Source: Candidatus Gastranaerophilales bacterium
GTDB taxonomy: Bacteria > Cyanobacteriota > Vampirovibrionia > Gastranaerophilales > JAILCC01
Direction: 5' to 3'
DNA: 64,000 nt
Assembly (NCBI GenBank): GCA_028696075.1
Contig: JAQVHS010000002.1
Span: 161,701-225,700, forward strand
The position numbers and the translations under genes are program-made. The notes under the pieces were generated by a model. The model saw nothing but the letters and a program-made list of their open reading frames with translations. It was not told where the DNA came from and made no database searches. Of this stretch, positions 1 through 7,863 are shown piece after piece; position 1 is the stretch's first letter; each line of letters starts with the position of its first letter.

Positions 1-2838
1 AATACTTATACGTTCGAAAAAACAGACGCAAGTCTTTCGTTTGATTTATACAAGCTGCAGCCTGACAGTGAAACAGCTGTTATTAATAAAGAAAATATAG
101 AAGCTGCGCCTGACGTTGAAGTTCAGAGAAATAACGTTTTCGGCGAACTTTTACAGCAGCTTGAAAAAACCGACAAAGGTTACGTCGCCTGCTTAAATGC
201 ACCTGACGGGATGGGTAAAACCAATATTTTTGCGCTTTTTAGAAATTCGCTTGAAGATAACAAAAAACAAATTTGGCTTATGGGGCAATGTTCGCTTGCC
301 TGCCGGCATGATATAGGTGCGTATTTTAAAGATGTTCTTCGTAATATGTTTGATTTGCCTGCTCTGAATATTGACGTTGATAATATGAAAAACAGAGTGT
401 ATGAAGCTATTGCCCAAAAACTCGGTATTGCTGATGAAGACGTAATGCAGGATATTTTTACTTTTCTTTTCTATGATGAAAGTTATTTGGCTCACAATAT
501 TTTTGAAAATAAAAATCGTATCTATATGGCAATCTCAAAAATTTTGATGAAACTACTTTTTGATAACAGGGTATTTTTGCAAATCGAAGATATTGAATAT
601 ATAGATGAGCTTTCTTTGTATATTTTAAGGAGAATGTTTGCTGACGGAATTTTAAATTATGATATTAAAATTTTAATTTCTTCAAATACACAAAAGAGTC
701 TGAATGAGATATTTGCAGTTGAAGCTTTAACCGCTGAAAATTCCGCTTTTTACGAATTTCCGCCTTTAACAAAAGACGAAATAGATAATTTTATTAACGG
801 TTTGCTTCAAAATAAAGATATTCTCGGTGATAATCTGCTCAATCAGCTTTATGCAAATGCAAACGGGCTGCCTATTTATATGGAAGAATTTTTGTATGTA
901 TTGCTTCAGATAGGAATTATTAAATTTGACCGGGAAATTCCAAATAAAATTAACATCGCGCCTGAGGCGCAGCAGTTTACGCTGCCTAAAAATGCCGAAG
1001 GGATTATTAAGCTCAGGCTGAATACTGTTTCTCAGGTTAACCCTAATGCGTTTAAAGCGCTTTATTATGCGGCTATTTTGGGGTATAAGTTTGTACCGCC
1101 TTTATTGCGGGAAATCCTGAATGTTGAAGAGGGTGAATTTAACGATATTATTACCTATCTTGCGATGAATAATTTCATTTATGCTTTTGACAGCTTTAAT
1201 TATGCTTTTAAAAACAAAACAATCTGGACCGTTGTAAGAAATCTTGAATTAAGCCCTGAAAACAAAAACTTTAGCCTTATAACCGCCACTAATATAATAG
1301 CCAAAGCTACAACGGGCGGGTTCCCTCTTGTAGTGAAAAACCTTGAAGATGCACAAACCCCTCCTGCGGGTTTACTGTCATTTGTTGAAAGTGCAGCCAA
1401 AGAAGCTTATATCGCAGGTGATGAGGTTTCATACATATATTACAAGAAAAAACTCCTCGAAATAGTTGAACAATCGGAATATGAGAATAAAACGGAAATT
1501 CTTCTCTCTATCAAGGAAGAACTGGCAAGAATGACTTATTTGGCGCACAGCGAGGAGTCCGTCAGTTACTTTAAAGATTTGATAACTCATTATGAGCCTG
1601 TAAATACACCTAAAACAATTGAATTATTAGGGTTTATGAGCCGTGCTTTTGAGAATTTCGGTAACTATACCGTGGCTATAGAGTGCGTAGATAAGGCAAT
1701 CGAGAAGATTAATATCGCCACAAACCCTGTTTCTTATATGACTTTGTGCTATTCAAAGCTTGAACATCTGCTCAATTCAGGTACTTATGAAGAGTTGATT
1801 AATCTTGCCACAACTGCAATTTTGCCTGCCGTTGCAAATATCGGAAAACTCTCCCAACAGGAAGAAACCACCCTGAAACCCGAGGAAATTGCTTATATCG
1901 AGCTTGATACCAAATATTTATGCGGTTTTGCACTTGCGATGCAGGGTAATATCGATTGTGTAGCTATGCTTGAAAATGTCTATGCTTCTGCTGTTGAATA
2001 CGGCTACGATGATTTTTCGATAAAAGCACAGCTTGCAATGGCGACACTGAGAGTTTTGCAGGGTGATATCCCTGAAGCTCAAAATATTCTGCTCACGCTG
2101 CAGGGGCTTATCCCCGCCTCGCCTGATTCTTCTTATAATACCCTGCAATGGTATCTTCTTAAAAATATAGCGGCAATTCTTGAAGGTATTTCTACGGGAG
2201 TAAAAGATGAGTTAAATATGCTTTTGAATTTTGCCGTTAATATCCGCCAATTTTCTTATGCGGCAATTATTAAAGCTTTAATCGGGAAATTAATGATTTC
2301 TGAAAATCCTCAGGATGCAAAAAATTATCTTTACAATATTATTATTGAAGCTACCAACCAAAAACTTGCTACTGCAGCATTTTTGGGATGGCATTTCCAC
2401 AGCGAAGCCGATATTTTATTGCAGGATTATGATAACGCTTTGCATGTTGCCCAAAATGCCCTTGAAGTGGCACAAAACCCTAAAATAAGAAGCTTGTATT
2501 TTGAATCGTTGTTGTCTGCTAAGGTTGCTGAAATTTTCTACCTGAAAAATGACCCCGAGATGGCAAAGATACATCTTGAAATGGCGTTAAAAATTGCGAT
2601 GCAAAATGAAAATATTTATCAGCAGGCTATAATAAGCCTGCTTTATGCCCAAATTTGTCTTGATGAAGTTAAGACAAACCCTTCTTTGATTGCTGCTAAT
2701 GTACAAAAGGCTTATAAGTTGCTGTGCGCGGCTCAGGAATGTCTGAAAAATTCGCAAAACAAAAACCTAACAATAGAGCTTCAGCAAAAAATGAACATAA
2801 CTACGACAATTGCTAATGATAACCAAATTAAACTTTAA
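1..2838 (+). CDS. STAND-type ATPase with TPR-like C-terminus (5' end missing)
   Basis: The reading frame is open from base 1, so the gene starts before the window. A P-loop is visible at about bases 199-228 (residues APDGMGKTN). It lies upstream of the first ATG at 211, so an annotation starting there would lose the nucleotide-binding motif. Just before it, the stretch around FGELLQQL resembles the segment that precedes the P-loop in STAND/AAA ATPases. Residues LFDNRVFLQIEDIEYID look like a Walker B region. The second half is alpha-helical with TPR-like pairs. In this family an N-terminal effector, often an adenylate/guanylate cyclase domain, is common, but it would lie outside the window. 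The role is probably a regulatory ATPase; the substrate is unknown. No overlap with pheS, which follows after about 65 bases. Confidence 0.75.
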   Translation, partial: NTYTFEKTDASLSFDLYKLQPDSETAVINKENIEAAPDVEVQRNNVFGELLQQLEKTDKGYVACLNAPDGMGKTNIFALFRNSLEDNKKQIWLMGQCSLACRHDIGAYFKDVLRNMFDLPALNIDVDNMKNRVYEAIAQKLGIADEDVMQDIFTFLFYDESYLAHNIFENKNRIYMAISKILMKLLFDNRVFLQIEDIEYIDELSLYILRRMFADGILNYDIKILISSNTQKSLNEIFAVEALTAENSAFYEFPPLTKDEIDNFINGLLQNKDILGDNLLNQLYANANGLPIYMEEFLYVLLQIGIIKFDREIPNKINIAPEAQQFTLPKNAEGIIKLRLNTVSQVNPNAFKALYYAAILGYKFVPPLLREILNVEEGEFNDIITYLAMNNFIYAFDSFNYAFKNKTIWTVVRNLELSPENKNFSLITATNIIAKATTGGFPLVVKNLEDAQTPPAGLLSFVESAAKEAYIAGDEVSYIYYKKKLLEIVEQSEYENKTEILLSIKEELARMTYLAHSEESVSYFKDLITHYEPVNTPKTIELLGFMSRAFENFGNYTVAIECVDKAIEKINIATNPVSYMTLCYSKLEHLLNSGTYEELINLATTAILPAVANIGKLSQQEETTLKPEEIAYIELDTKYLCGFALAMQGNIDCVAMLENVYASAVEYGYDDFSIKAQLAMATLRVLQGDIPEAQNILLTLQGLIPASPDSSYNTLQWYLLKNIAAILEGISTGVKDELNMLLNFAVNIRQFSYAAIIKALIGKLMISENPQDAKNYLYNIIIEATNQKLATAAFLGWHFHSEADILLQDYDNALHVAQNALEVAQNPKIRSLYFESLLSAKVAEIFYLKNDPEMAKIHLEMALKIAMQNENIYQQAIISLLYAQICLDEVKTNPSLIAANVQKAYKLLCAAQECLKNSQNKNLTIELQQKMNITTTIANDNQIKL

Positions 2839-2904
2839 TAATCTTATGGTTTAACATTTTTGTTTATCTTATAATAATTCCGGATGGATTTTATTGAGGG
2901 TATT

Positions 2905-3939
2905 ATGAAACAGCAACTGGAAGAAATTTGTAATATTGCCCTTCAAGAAATTGAAAAGGCAGCTGCTTTAAATGATATTAAAGAAATTGAACTCAAATTT
3001 TTAAGCCGTAAAGGCGATTTGAACACTATTAAAAAAGGGCTTAAAGATTTATCAAACGAAGAAAGACCGATTATAGGCGCTTTGGCAAATGAAATTGCCC
3101 AAAAAATAGAAACAGAACTAAGAAATAAAGAAGAAATTCTTTATGCAAAAGAATTAAACGAAACACTGGAGTCACAAAAGATAGATGTTACGCTTCCCGG
3201 CAGAAGAGTAGCCGCAGGCAGGCTGCATCCTTTGACTCAGACCGTTAATGAAATTGTCGATATATTTCAGGTTTTGGGTTTTTCGCTTGTTGACAACGCT
3301 ATGTCGCCTGAGGTTGAAACAGAATACTACAATTTTGATGCGCTTAATTTCCCTAAAGACCACCCCGCAAAAGACATGCAGGATACCTTCTATACAAAAG
3401 TCGCGCCGAATGTGCTGTTAAGAAGCCAAACATCCAACTCCCAGGTTCGTACGATGGAGGATAAAAGACCGCCTTTGCGTGTGATATCTCCGGGGCGGGT
3501 TTATCGCTGCGAAGCCGTGAGCGCTCGTAAAAATAACCTTTTCCATCAGATTGAAGGGTTGGTCGTCGACAAGGAAATTACTTTTGGCGATTTAAAAGGC
3601 ATTTTGAACGAGTTTACACGAATTTATTTTGGCGAAGCGCGTCCTACAAGATTTAGAACAAGCTTTTTCCCGTTCACAGAGCCGAGCGTTGAAATAGACG
3701 TACAATGTATTATGTGCCGCGGCAAAGGCTGCAGAACCTGTTCTCAAACAGGCTGGCTTGAAATTCTCGGCGCTGGTATGGTTGACCCTAACGTGCTTAA
3801 AGGTGTCGGCATAGACCCTGAAGTATACACGGGTTTTGCCTTTGGTATGGGTGTTGAGCGTTTGGCAATGTTGAAACACGCTATTTCTGATATAAGGCTG
3901 TTTTTCAACAATGACGTTAGATTTTTAGAACAATTTTAG
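2905..3939 (+). CDS. pheS: Phenylalanyl-tRNA synthetase alpha subunit
   Basis: Catalytic alpha chain of the alpha2beta2 class II synthetase that charges tRNA-Phe in the cytosol. Visible features are an N-terminal helical coiled-coil arm, the class II motif 2 region (SPGRVYRCEAVSARKNNLFH), motif 3 near the C-terminus (GFAFGMGVERLAMLKH) and a cysteine cluster CIMCRGKGCRTC. The start at 2905 is preferred over the ATG at 2884 because GAGGG (2896-2900) sits four bases upstream; it gives 344 aa, the usual length. pheT follows after 10 bases, so the two form an operon. Very secure. Confidence 0.97.
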   Translation: MKQQLEEICNIALQEIEKAAALNDIKEIELKFLSRKGDLNTIKKGLKDLSNEERPIIGALANEIAQKIETELRNKEEILYAKELNETLESQKIDVTLPGRRVAAGRLHPLTQTVNEIVDIFQVLGFSLVDNAMSPEVETEYYNFDALNFPKDHPAKDMQDTFYTKVAPNVLLRSQTSNSQVRTMEDKRPPLRVISPGRVYRCEAVSARKNNLFHQIEGLVVDKEITFGDLKGILNEFTRIYFGEARPTRFRTSFFPFTEPSVEIDVQCIMCRGKGCRTCSQTGWLEILGAGMVDPNVLKGVGIDPEVYTGFAFGMGVERLAMLKHAISDIRLFFNNDVRFLEQF

Positions 3940-3949
3940 AGAGGTTATA

Positions 3950-6412
3950 ATGCAAATTTCGTTAGAATGGTTAAGTGAATTTGTTGATATAAAGGGTTTA
4001 ACACCGCAAGAAATTGCCCACGGGCTTACAATGAGCGGGCTTGAGGTAGAAGCGATTGAAACTTTGGGCGCTGAATTTACCGATGTAAAAACAGCAAAGA
4101 TTTTGGAAGTTAACGCTCACCCTAATGCGGATAAACTCCACTTGGTAAAAGTTGATACAGGAAGTGTTATAAAAACCGTAGTTTGCGGCGCTCAAAATAT
4201 TGAAGCGGGGCAAATTATACCCTATGCTTCTGTCGGTTCAAAAGTATTGGACAGAAAAACCGGCGAGCAATATGCACTTACACCTGCTGTTATAAGAGGG
4301 GTAGAATCACAAGGTATGCTATGCTCTCAAGATGAGCTTGGGTTGGATGAGTTTAAACTTCAAGAAGAAGACGGCATTTTGATTTTGAACCGTATTTATC
4401 CTGATTTGGGGTTAGGCAAGGATTTAAGAGAAGTTTTAAACATAGTTGAAGATGTCATTATTCATGTTGCACCGACTGCCAATCGTGGTGATGAAATGTC
4501 TGTTATCGGTATAGCAAGAGAGATTGCGGCTGTTTTTGACAGGGATTTTAAATTCAGTAAACTAACCTCTGTATCAGAAATAAAATCACCTGATTTTGAG
4601 GTGGATATTTTGGATGAAAGTGTTTGTAAATACTATGCAATAGGCGTTTTAAAAAAATTAAAAGTGCAAAAATCTCCCCAATGGATGCAAAGACGTCTGA
4701 ATGCTTGCGGTGTTCGCTCTATCAGTAATGTGGTTGATATAACAAACTACGTTATGTTGGAATACGGTCAGCCGCTTCACGCTTTTGACCTTGATAAACT
4801 GAACGGATACCTGTGCGTAAGACGTGCAAATGAAGGCGAAAAATTCGTCACTCTTGACGATGTCGAAAGAAGGCTTACAAATGACTCTGTTTTAATTGCT
4901 GCAAAAGAAAAAGCGGTGGCGTTAGCAGGAGTGATGGGCGGAGCTAACAGCGAAATTGATGATAATACCGTTAATATTGCGCTTGAATCCGCGTATTTTA
5001 ACCCTGCAACAACAAGAAAATCTTCAAAAAGCGTTGGTCTGCGCTCTGAAGCTAATGCAAGATTTGAGCGCGGGATAGATATTGAATCCGTAAAATCAGC
5101 ATTGTACCGTGCGGTTCAACTTTTGATTGAGCTTGCAGGCGGAGAATTTGACGGTATTTGTGAAGCAGGTGATGATAAGCTTGAAGAACAGGTGATTACT
5201 TTGCGCTTTGCTCAAATTAAACGTTATTTGGGCATTGATATTCCGCAGGAGGAATGTGTAAGAATTCTTGAAAAACTGGGTTTTGCTTTAAACGGTCAAA
5301 ACCAGATGGCAGCAAGGTTTATAGTCCCTTCTTTCAGAGCGGTTGATGTAACAAGAGAAATTGATTTGATTGAAGAAGTTGCGAGAATTTACGGTTATGA
5401 CAAGGTTACGCCTACTTTGCCAAACAAAACTTTTTCGTCTGAGAAAAATTTTGATGATACGCTTATAGGCAAGCTGCATCAGCTTCTTTTGGGTAAGGGT
5501 TTAAGCGAGGCTATAACGTCTTCTTTGGTAGGGCAGCCGCTTTATAAATTTGCGGGTGTGGATTACATTGACGAGAAGGCTGTTAAAGTCCTTAACCCTC
5601 AATCGGAAGACCATACTATGCTTCGCCAAAGTGTTGTACCTAATCTGCTTAGTGTTTTGAAAAATAATATTGATAACGGCAACAAAAATGTATGGCTTTA
5701 TGAATTCGGCAAAACGTTTTCAATTGAAGAACCCTCAGATACCAAAAATCCCGGTGTTAAAGAAAAAAGAATGCTTTGTGCCGTAATATCCGGAAACATT
5801 GATAAAAACTGCTGGCTTGAGGGGCAAAATATTGATTTTTACTTTATAAAAGGCTTGGTAGAAGATATCTTTGAGCTTTTAAAACTTGATAACAGAATTG
5901 TTTACGAAGCGCAGGACGGAGCTTCTTATTTTCATCCGAAGCGCAGCGCAAACGCTGTTTTGCTTGGCAAAAACAAGTCACCTGCGGCTGTTTTCGGGCA
6001 GCTTCATCCGCTGATTCAGGACAAGTTAAAATTAAATCAGGAAGCTTACCTTATTGAAATTGACCTTGACTTATTGCTTGAAAATGCGCCAAAATCGACT
6101 GTTATTTACAAGGAACTGCCAATTTTTCCCGCTGTAGTGAGAGATATTGCGTTTGTCATACCCAAAGATATTACAGCACAGGATATTGCAAAAAATATCA
6201 AGAAGAGTATTAACCCTGCTTTATTCAAGAGTGTTGATATTTTTGACATATATCAAGGCGATAAAATGCAAGAAGGCTTCAAAAGCGTAGCTTATCACAT
6301 TTGTTTGCAGGATAAAAACGCTACTTTGACAGATGAAATTGTAGACGCTGAGATTAAAAAATTAAAAGACAGCCTCAAAAAAGTTTACCCCGAAGCGGCT
6401 TTTAGAGAGTAA
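3950..6412 (+). CDS. pheT: Phenylalanyl-tRNA synthetase beta subunit
   Basis: Beta chain of the PheRS tetramer, 820 aa, which is normal for the long bacterial form. Order of domains: the N-terminal B1 segment and tRNA-binding OB fold (about residues 40-155), the B3/B4 editing region, B5 (about 400-480), a catalytic-like core, and a C-terminal ferredoxin-like anticodon-binding (FDX-ACB) domain (about 725-820, beginning near KELPIFPAVVRDIAFV). AGAGG lies just before the ATG, and the gene follows pheS by 10 bases. The beta subunit carries editing and tRNA recognition. Nothing unusual is seen. Confidence 0.97.
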   Translation: MQISLEWLSEFVDIKGLTPQEIAHGLTMSGLEVEAIETLGAEFTDVKTAKILEVNAHPNADKLHLVKVDTGSVIKTVVCGAQNIEAGQIIPYASVGSKVLDRKTGEQYALTPAVIRGVESQGMLCSQDELGLDEFKLQEEDGILILNRIYPDLGLGKDLREVLNIVEDVIIHVAPTANRGDEMSVIGIAREIAAVFDRDFKFSKLTSVSEIKSPDFEVDILDESVCKYYAIGVLKKLKVQKSPQWMQRRLNACGVRSISNVVDITNYVMLEYGQPLHAFDLDKLNGYLCVRRANEGEKFVTLDDVERRLTNDSVLIAAKEKAVALAGVMGGANSEIDDNTVNIALESAYFNPATTRKSSKSVGLRSEANARFERGIDIESVKSALYRAVQLLIELAGGEFDGICEAGDDKLEEQVITLRFAQIKRYLGIDIPQEECVRILEKLGFALNGQNQMAARFIVPSFRAVDVTREIDLIEEVARIYGYDKVTPTLPNKTFSSEKNFDDTLIGKLHQLLLGKGLSEAITSSLVGQPLYKFAGVDYIDEKAVKVLNPQSEDHTMLRQSVVPNLLSVLKNNIDNGNKNVWLYEFGKTFSIEEPSDTKNPGVKEKRMLCAVISGNIDKNCWLEGQNIDFYFIKGLVEDIFELLKLDNRIVYEAQDGASYFHPKRSANAVLLGKNKSPAAVFGQLHPLIQDKLKLNQEAYLIEIDLDLLLENAPKSTVIYKELPIFPAVVRDIAFVIPKDITAQDIAKNIKKSINPALFKSVDIFDIYQGDKMQEGFKSVAYHICLQDKNATLTDEIVDAEIKKLKDSLKKVYPEAAFRE

Positions 6413-6443
6413 AGACAATATAACTGAAAAACAACCATTGCAA

Positions 6444-6620
6444 TTAAAAATAATTCAAACATTTTTCTAATTTCTTTTGCATTTTTCTTGCTGTATAACT
6501 ACCGCTTTCAAGTATAAGACCTTTGTCTTCTGCATAAGCCAGTGCATACATTAATATTTCATTCAGCATGGCTATATTTAAAAGTTCTGCCTCAATTTTA
6601 TTAAGTTGTTTTTTATTCAT
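6444..6620 (-). CDS. Small protein of unrecognised family, module A (58 aa)
   Basis: A 58-residue ORF with a good ribosome-binding site (AGGGG, about nine bases before the ATG). The sequence is mostly helical and amphipathic, with an acidic middle and a basic C-terminus (TARKMQKKLEKCLNYF). No known family is recognised. It is clearly homologous to the 46-aa ORF at 43511-43651: FLNEVLTYALKY there matches MLNEILMYALAY here, LILEGRSY matches LILESGSY, and both end in a Cys-Leu-x-Tyr-Phe motif. Both copies are divergent from a small XRE-type regulator gene across a palindromic spacer. Conservation of sequence and arrangement argues that it is translated. A target of, or partner for, the regulator is plausible, but no function can be assigned. 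Confidence 0.72.
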   Translation of the reverse strand: MNKKQLNKIEAELLNIAMLNEILMYALAYAEDKGLILESGSYTARKMQKKLEKCLNYF

Positions 6621-6635
6621 AAAATTAACCCCTAT

Positions 6636-6683
6636 TTTTACTGGATATTTGCCAGTAAATAAATGTTACTATATCCAGTAAAA
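6636..6683. promoter_or_regulatory. Operator region between module A genes
   Basis: A perfect 13-bp inverted repeat (6636-6648 TTTTACTGGATAT and 6671-6683 ATATCCAGTAAAA) fills the spacer between the divergent genes. Nested within it is ACTGG-N7-CCAGT at 6640-6656; TTACT-N6-AGTAA occurs around 6667-6682. These resemble operator half-sites for a dimeric HTH repressor, most simply the XRE protein encoded at 6691. The plus-strand ATG at 6691 has no visible Shine-Dalgarno sequence, so the regulator may be translated from a leaderless or very short-leader mRNA. Confidence 0.6.
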
Positions 6684-6690
6684 TAATCAA

Positions 6691-6915
6691 ATGGATTTTA
6701 ATGATTTTTATAAAAAACTGGGTTTGAAGATAAAATTTCTAAGAGAAGAAGTCGGCTTAACTCAAGAAAATTTAGCGGAGAAAGCAGGAATAAGTATTGA
6801 TTACCTGGGTAAAATTGAGGTTAATATAAATAGACCGGGTCTTATTTCGTTATTAAAAATAGCAAATGCCCTGGGTATTGAGCCGAAAGATTTGTTGGAT
6901 TTTGATTTAGATTAA
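6691..6915 (+). CDS. XRE-family (Cro/C1-type) HTH regulator, module A
   Basis: A 74-aa single-domain DNA-binding protein. The HTH_3 fold covers almost the whole protein: GLTQENLAEKAGISIDYLGKIE gives the positioning and recognition helices, followed by ISLLKIANALGIEPKDLL, typical of the fourth and fifth helices. Proteins this short are usually dimeric repressors or the antitoxin-like half of a two-gene module. It faces the 58-aa gene divergently across palindromic DNA, which suggests autoregulation. No extra ligand or toxin domain is present. Confidence 0.9.
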   Translation: MDFNDFYKKLGLKIKFLREEVGLTQENLAEKAGISIDYLGKIEVNINRPGLISLLKIANALGIEPKDLLDFDLD

Positions 6916-6965
6916 TACAAATGATGCTTTAGACCCGGGTTGAATGTAATGGGATTTTTACACCA

Positions 6966-6993
6966 AAAAGGACGGTTCTTAGACCATCCTTTT
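6966..6993 (-). terminator. Rho-independent terminator of the ferredoxin gene
   Basis: Eleven-base stem (AAAAGGACGGT / ACCATCCTTTT) with a six-base loop. On the minus strand the one odd pair becomes a U-G wobble and the stem is followed by a short U-run, so it best serves the ferredoxin gene ending at 7018. It may act weakly on the plus strand for the XRE gene. Confidence 0.6.
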
Positions 6994-7017
6994 ATTGTTG
7001 AAATAATTATTAATAGA

Positions 7018-7197
7018 TTATTCTTCTATTTCAATTACGCTTACAGGGCAAGCGTCAGCAGCTTCTCTGACGGCATCTGCGTTAGCGGCAACAGCGGCTT
7101 CGTTTACGATTGCTGTATCTTCAATTGAAAAAACATCGCTGCAAATTGATTCGCAAGCGCCGCAGCATATACATCCATCTAAAATAGTAACTTTCAT
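7018..7197 (-). CDS. Monocluster 4Fe-4S ferredoxin
   Basis: A 59-aa small electron carrier. The start at 7197 is preferred because AAGGAG lies just upstream; a longer in-frame extension lacks a site. Cluster ligands are seen in CICCGACESIC near the N-terminus and in the later DACPVSVIEI. It resembles the single-cluster ferredoxins of Thermotoga and clostridial type, where remote cysteines complete one 4Fe-4S cluster. The usual Pro after the third cysteine is Ser here. The strongly acidic C-terminus is typical. It stands as a single gene between divergent or convergent neighbours. Confidence 0.9.
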   Translation of the reverse strand: MKVTILDGCICCGACESICSDVFSIEDTAIVNEAAVAANADAVREAADACPVSVIEIEE

Positions 7198-7290
7198 TTG
7201 ATTCTCCTTACTAAGTTTCACATACACCATTATATAAAATAAATGAAACAAGGCAATAGTTAGTTGAGGAATTAAATTTTTAGCACATGG

Positions 7291-7863
7291 CTATAATTTT
7301 AGAGCGATTAATAACCCGGTATCAAAATTCAGCATTTGTATCTGATATTTTGGGTTGTTTTGAATTGCTTCCAAAAGAGGGGCAACTTTTTCTTTATGAG
7401 AAATCATATTATCAAATGCAATCATACCGTATTTTCTTAATTTTGGGTCAATCAGCCTGTAATAATCTATATATTGAGCTTTATTGGCATCGACAAAAAC
7501 AAAATCTAAAAAAGCTTCTTCACTAGAGTTGTAATCTTCTTTTGATAAAGATTCTATAACCTCACAAGCCATTCCCTGTCTTACTGTTATAACATCATCC
7601 AAGGCGCATTCTTTAAAGTTTGCTTCCGCTTTTACAACCCGTTTTTGGTGAAATTCTATTGTAATAACCTTACCGCCGGTTTCTTTAGCTGCAAGCGCAA
7701 GCCATATACCCGAATATCCGTTTGAGGTTCCTGCTTCAAGAATGTTTTTATAACCGTTTGATTTTATTGTCATATTCAGAAAATTGGCACAATCATGGTC
7801 TATATTCCAAAAGTCTTTTTTGGTGATTTCAAGCTCTTTCAGTTTATTACAAATCTTTTCCAT
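7291..7863 (-). CDS. SAM-dependent O-methyltransferase family protein
   Basis: 190 aa, class I Rossmann methyltransferase of the catechol/caffeoyl-CoA O-methyltransferase type (Methyltransf_3/24 group). The SAM-binding region ILEAGTSNGYSGIWLALAA is motif I; VITIEFHQKRVVKAEANFKE is the acidic second loop; DFVFVDANKAQYIDYYRLIDPKLRKYGMIAFDN carries the metal or substrate-binding Asp residues expected for this group. Its start overlaps the end of the beta-propeller gene by 17 bases, so the two are probably co-transcribed. The substrate cannot be deduced; such enzymes in bacteria act on catechols, some tRNA bases or unknown small molecules. Confidence 0.85.
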   Translation of the reverse strand: MEKICNKLKELEITKKDFWNIDHDCANFLNMTIKSNGYKNILEAGTSNGYSGIWLALAAKETGGKVITIEFHQKRVVKAEANFKECALDDVITVRQGMACEVIESLSKEDYNSSEEAFLDFVFVDANKAQYIDYYRLIDPKLRKYGMIAFDNMISHKEKVAPLLEAIQNNPKYQIQMLNFDTGLLIALKL

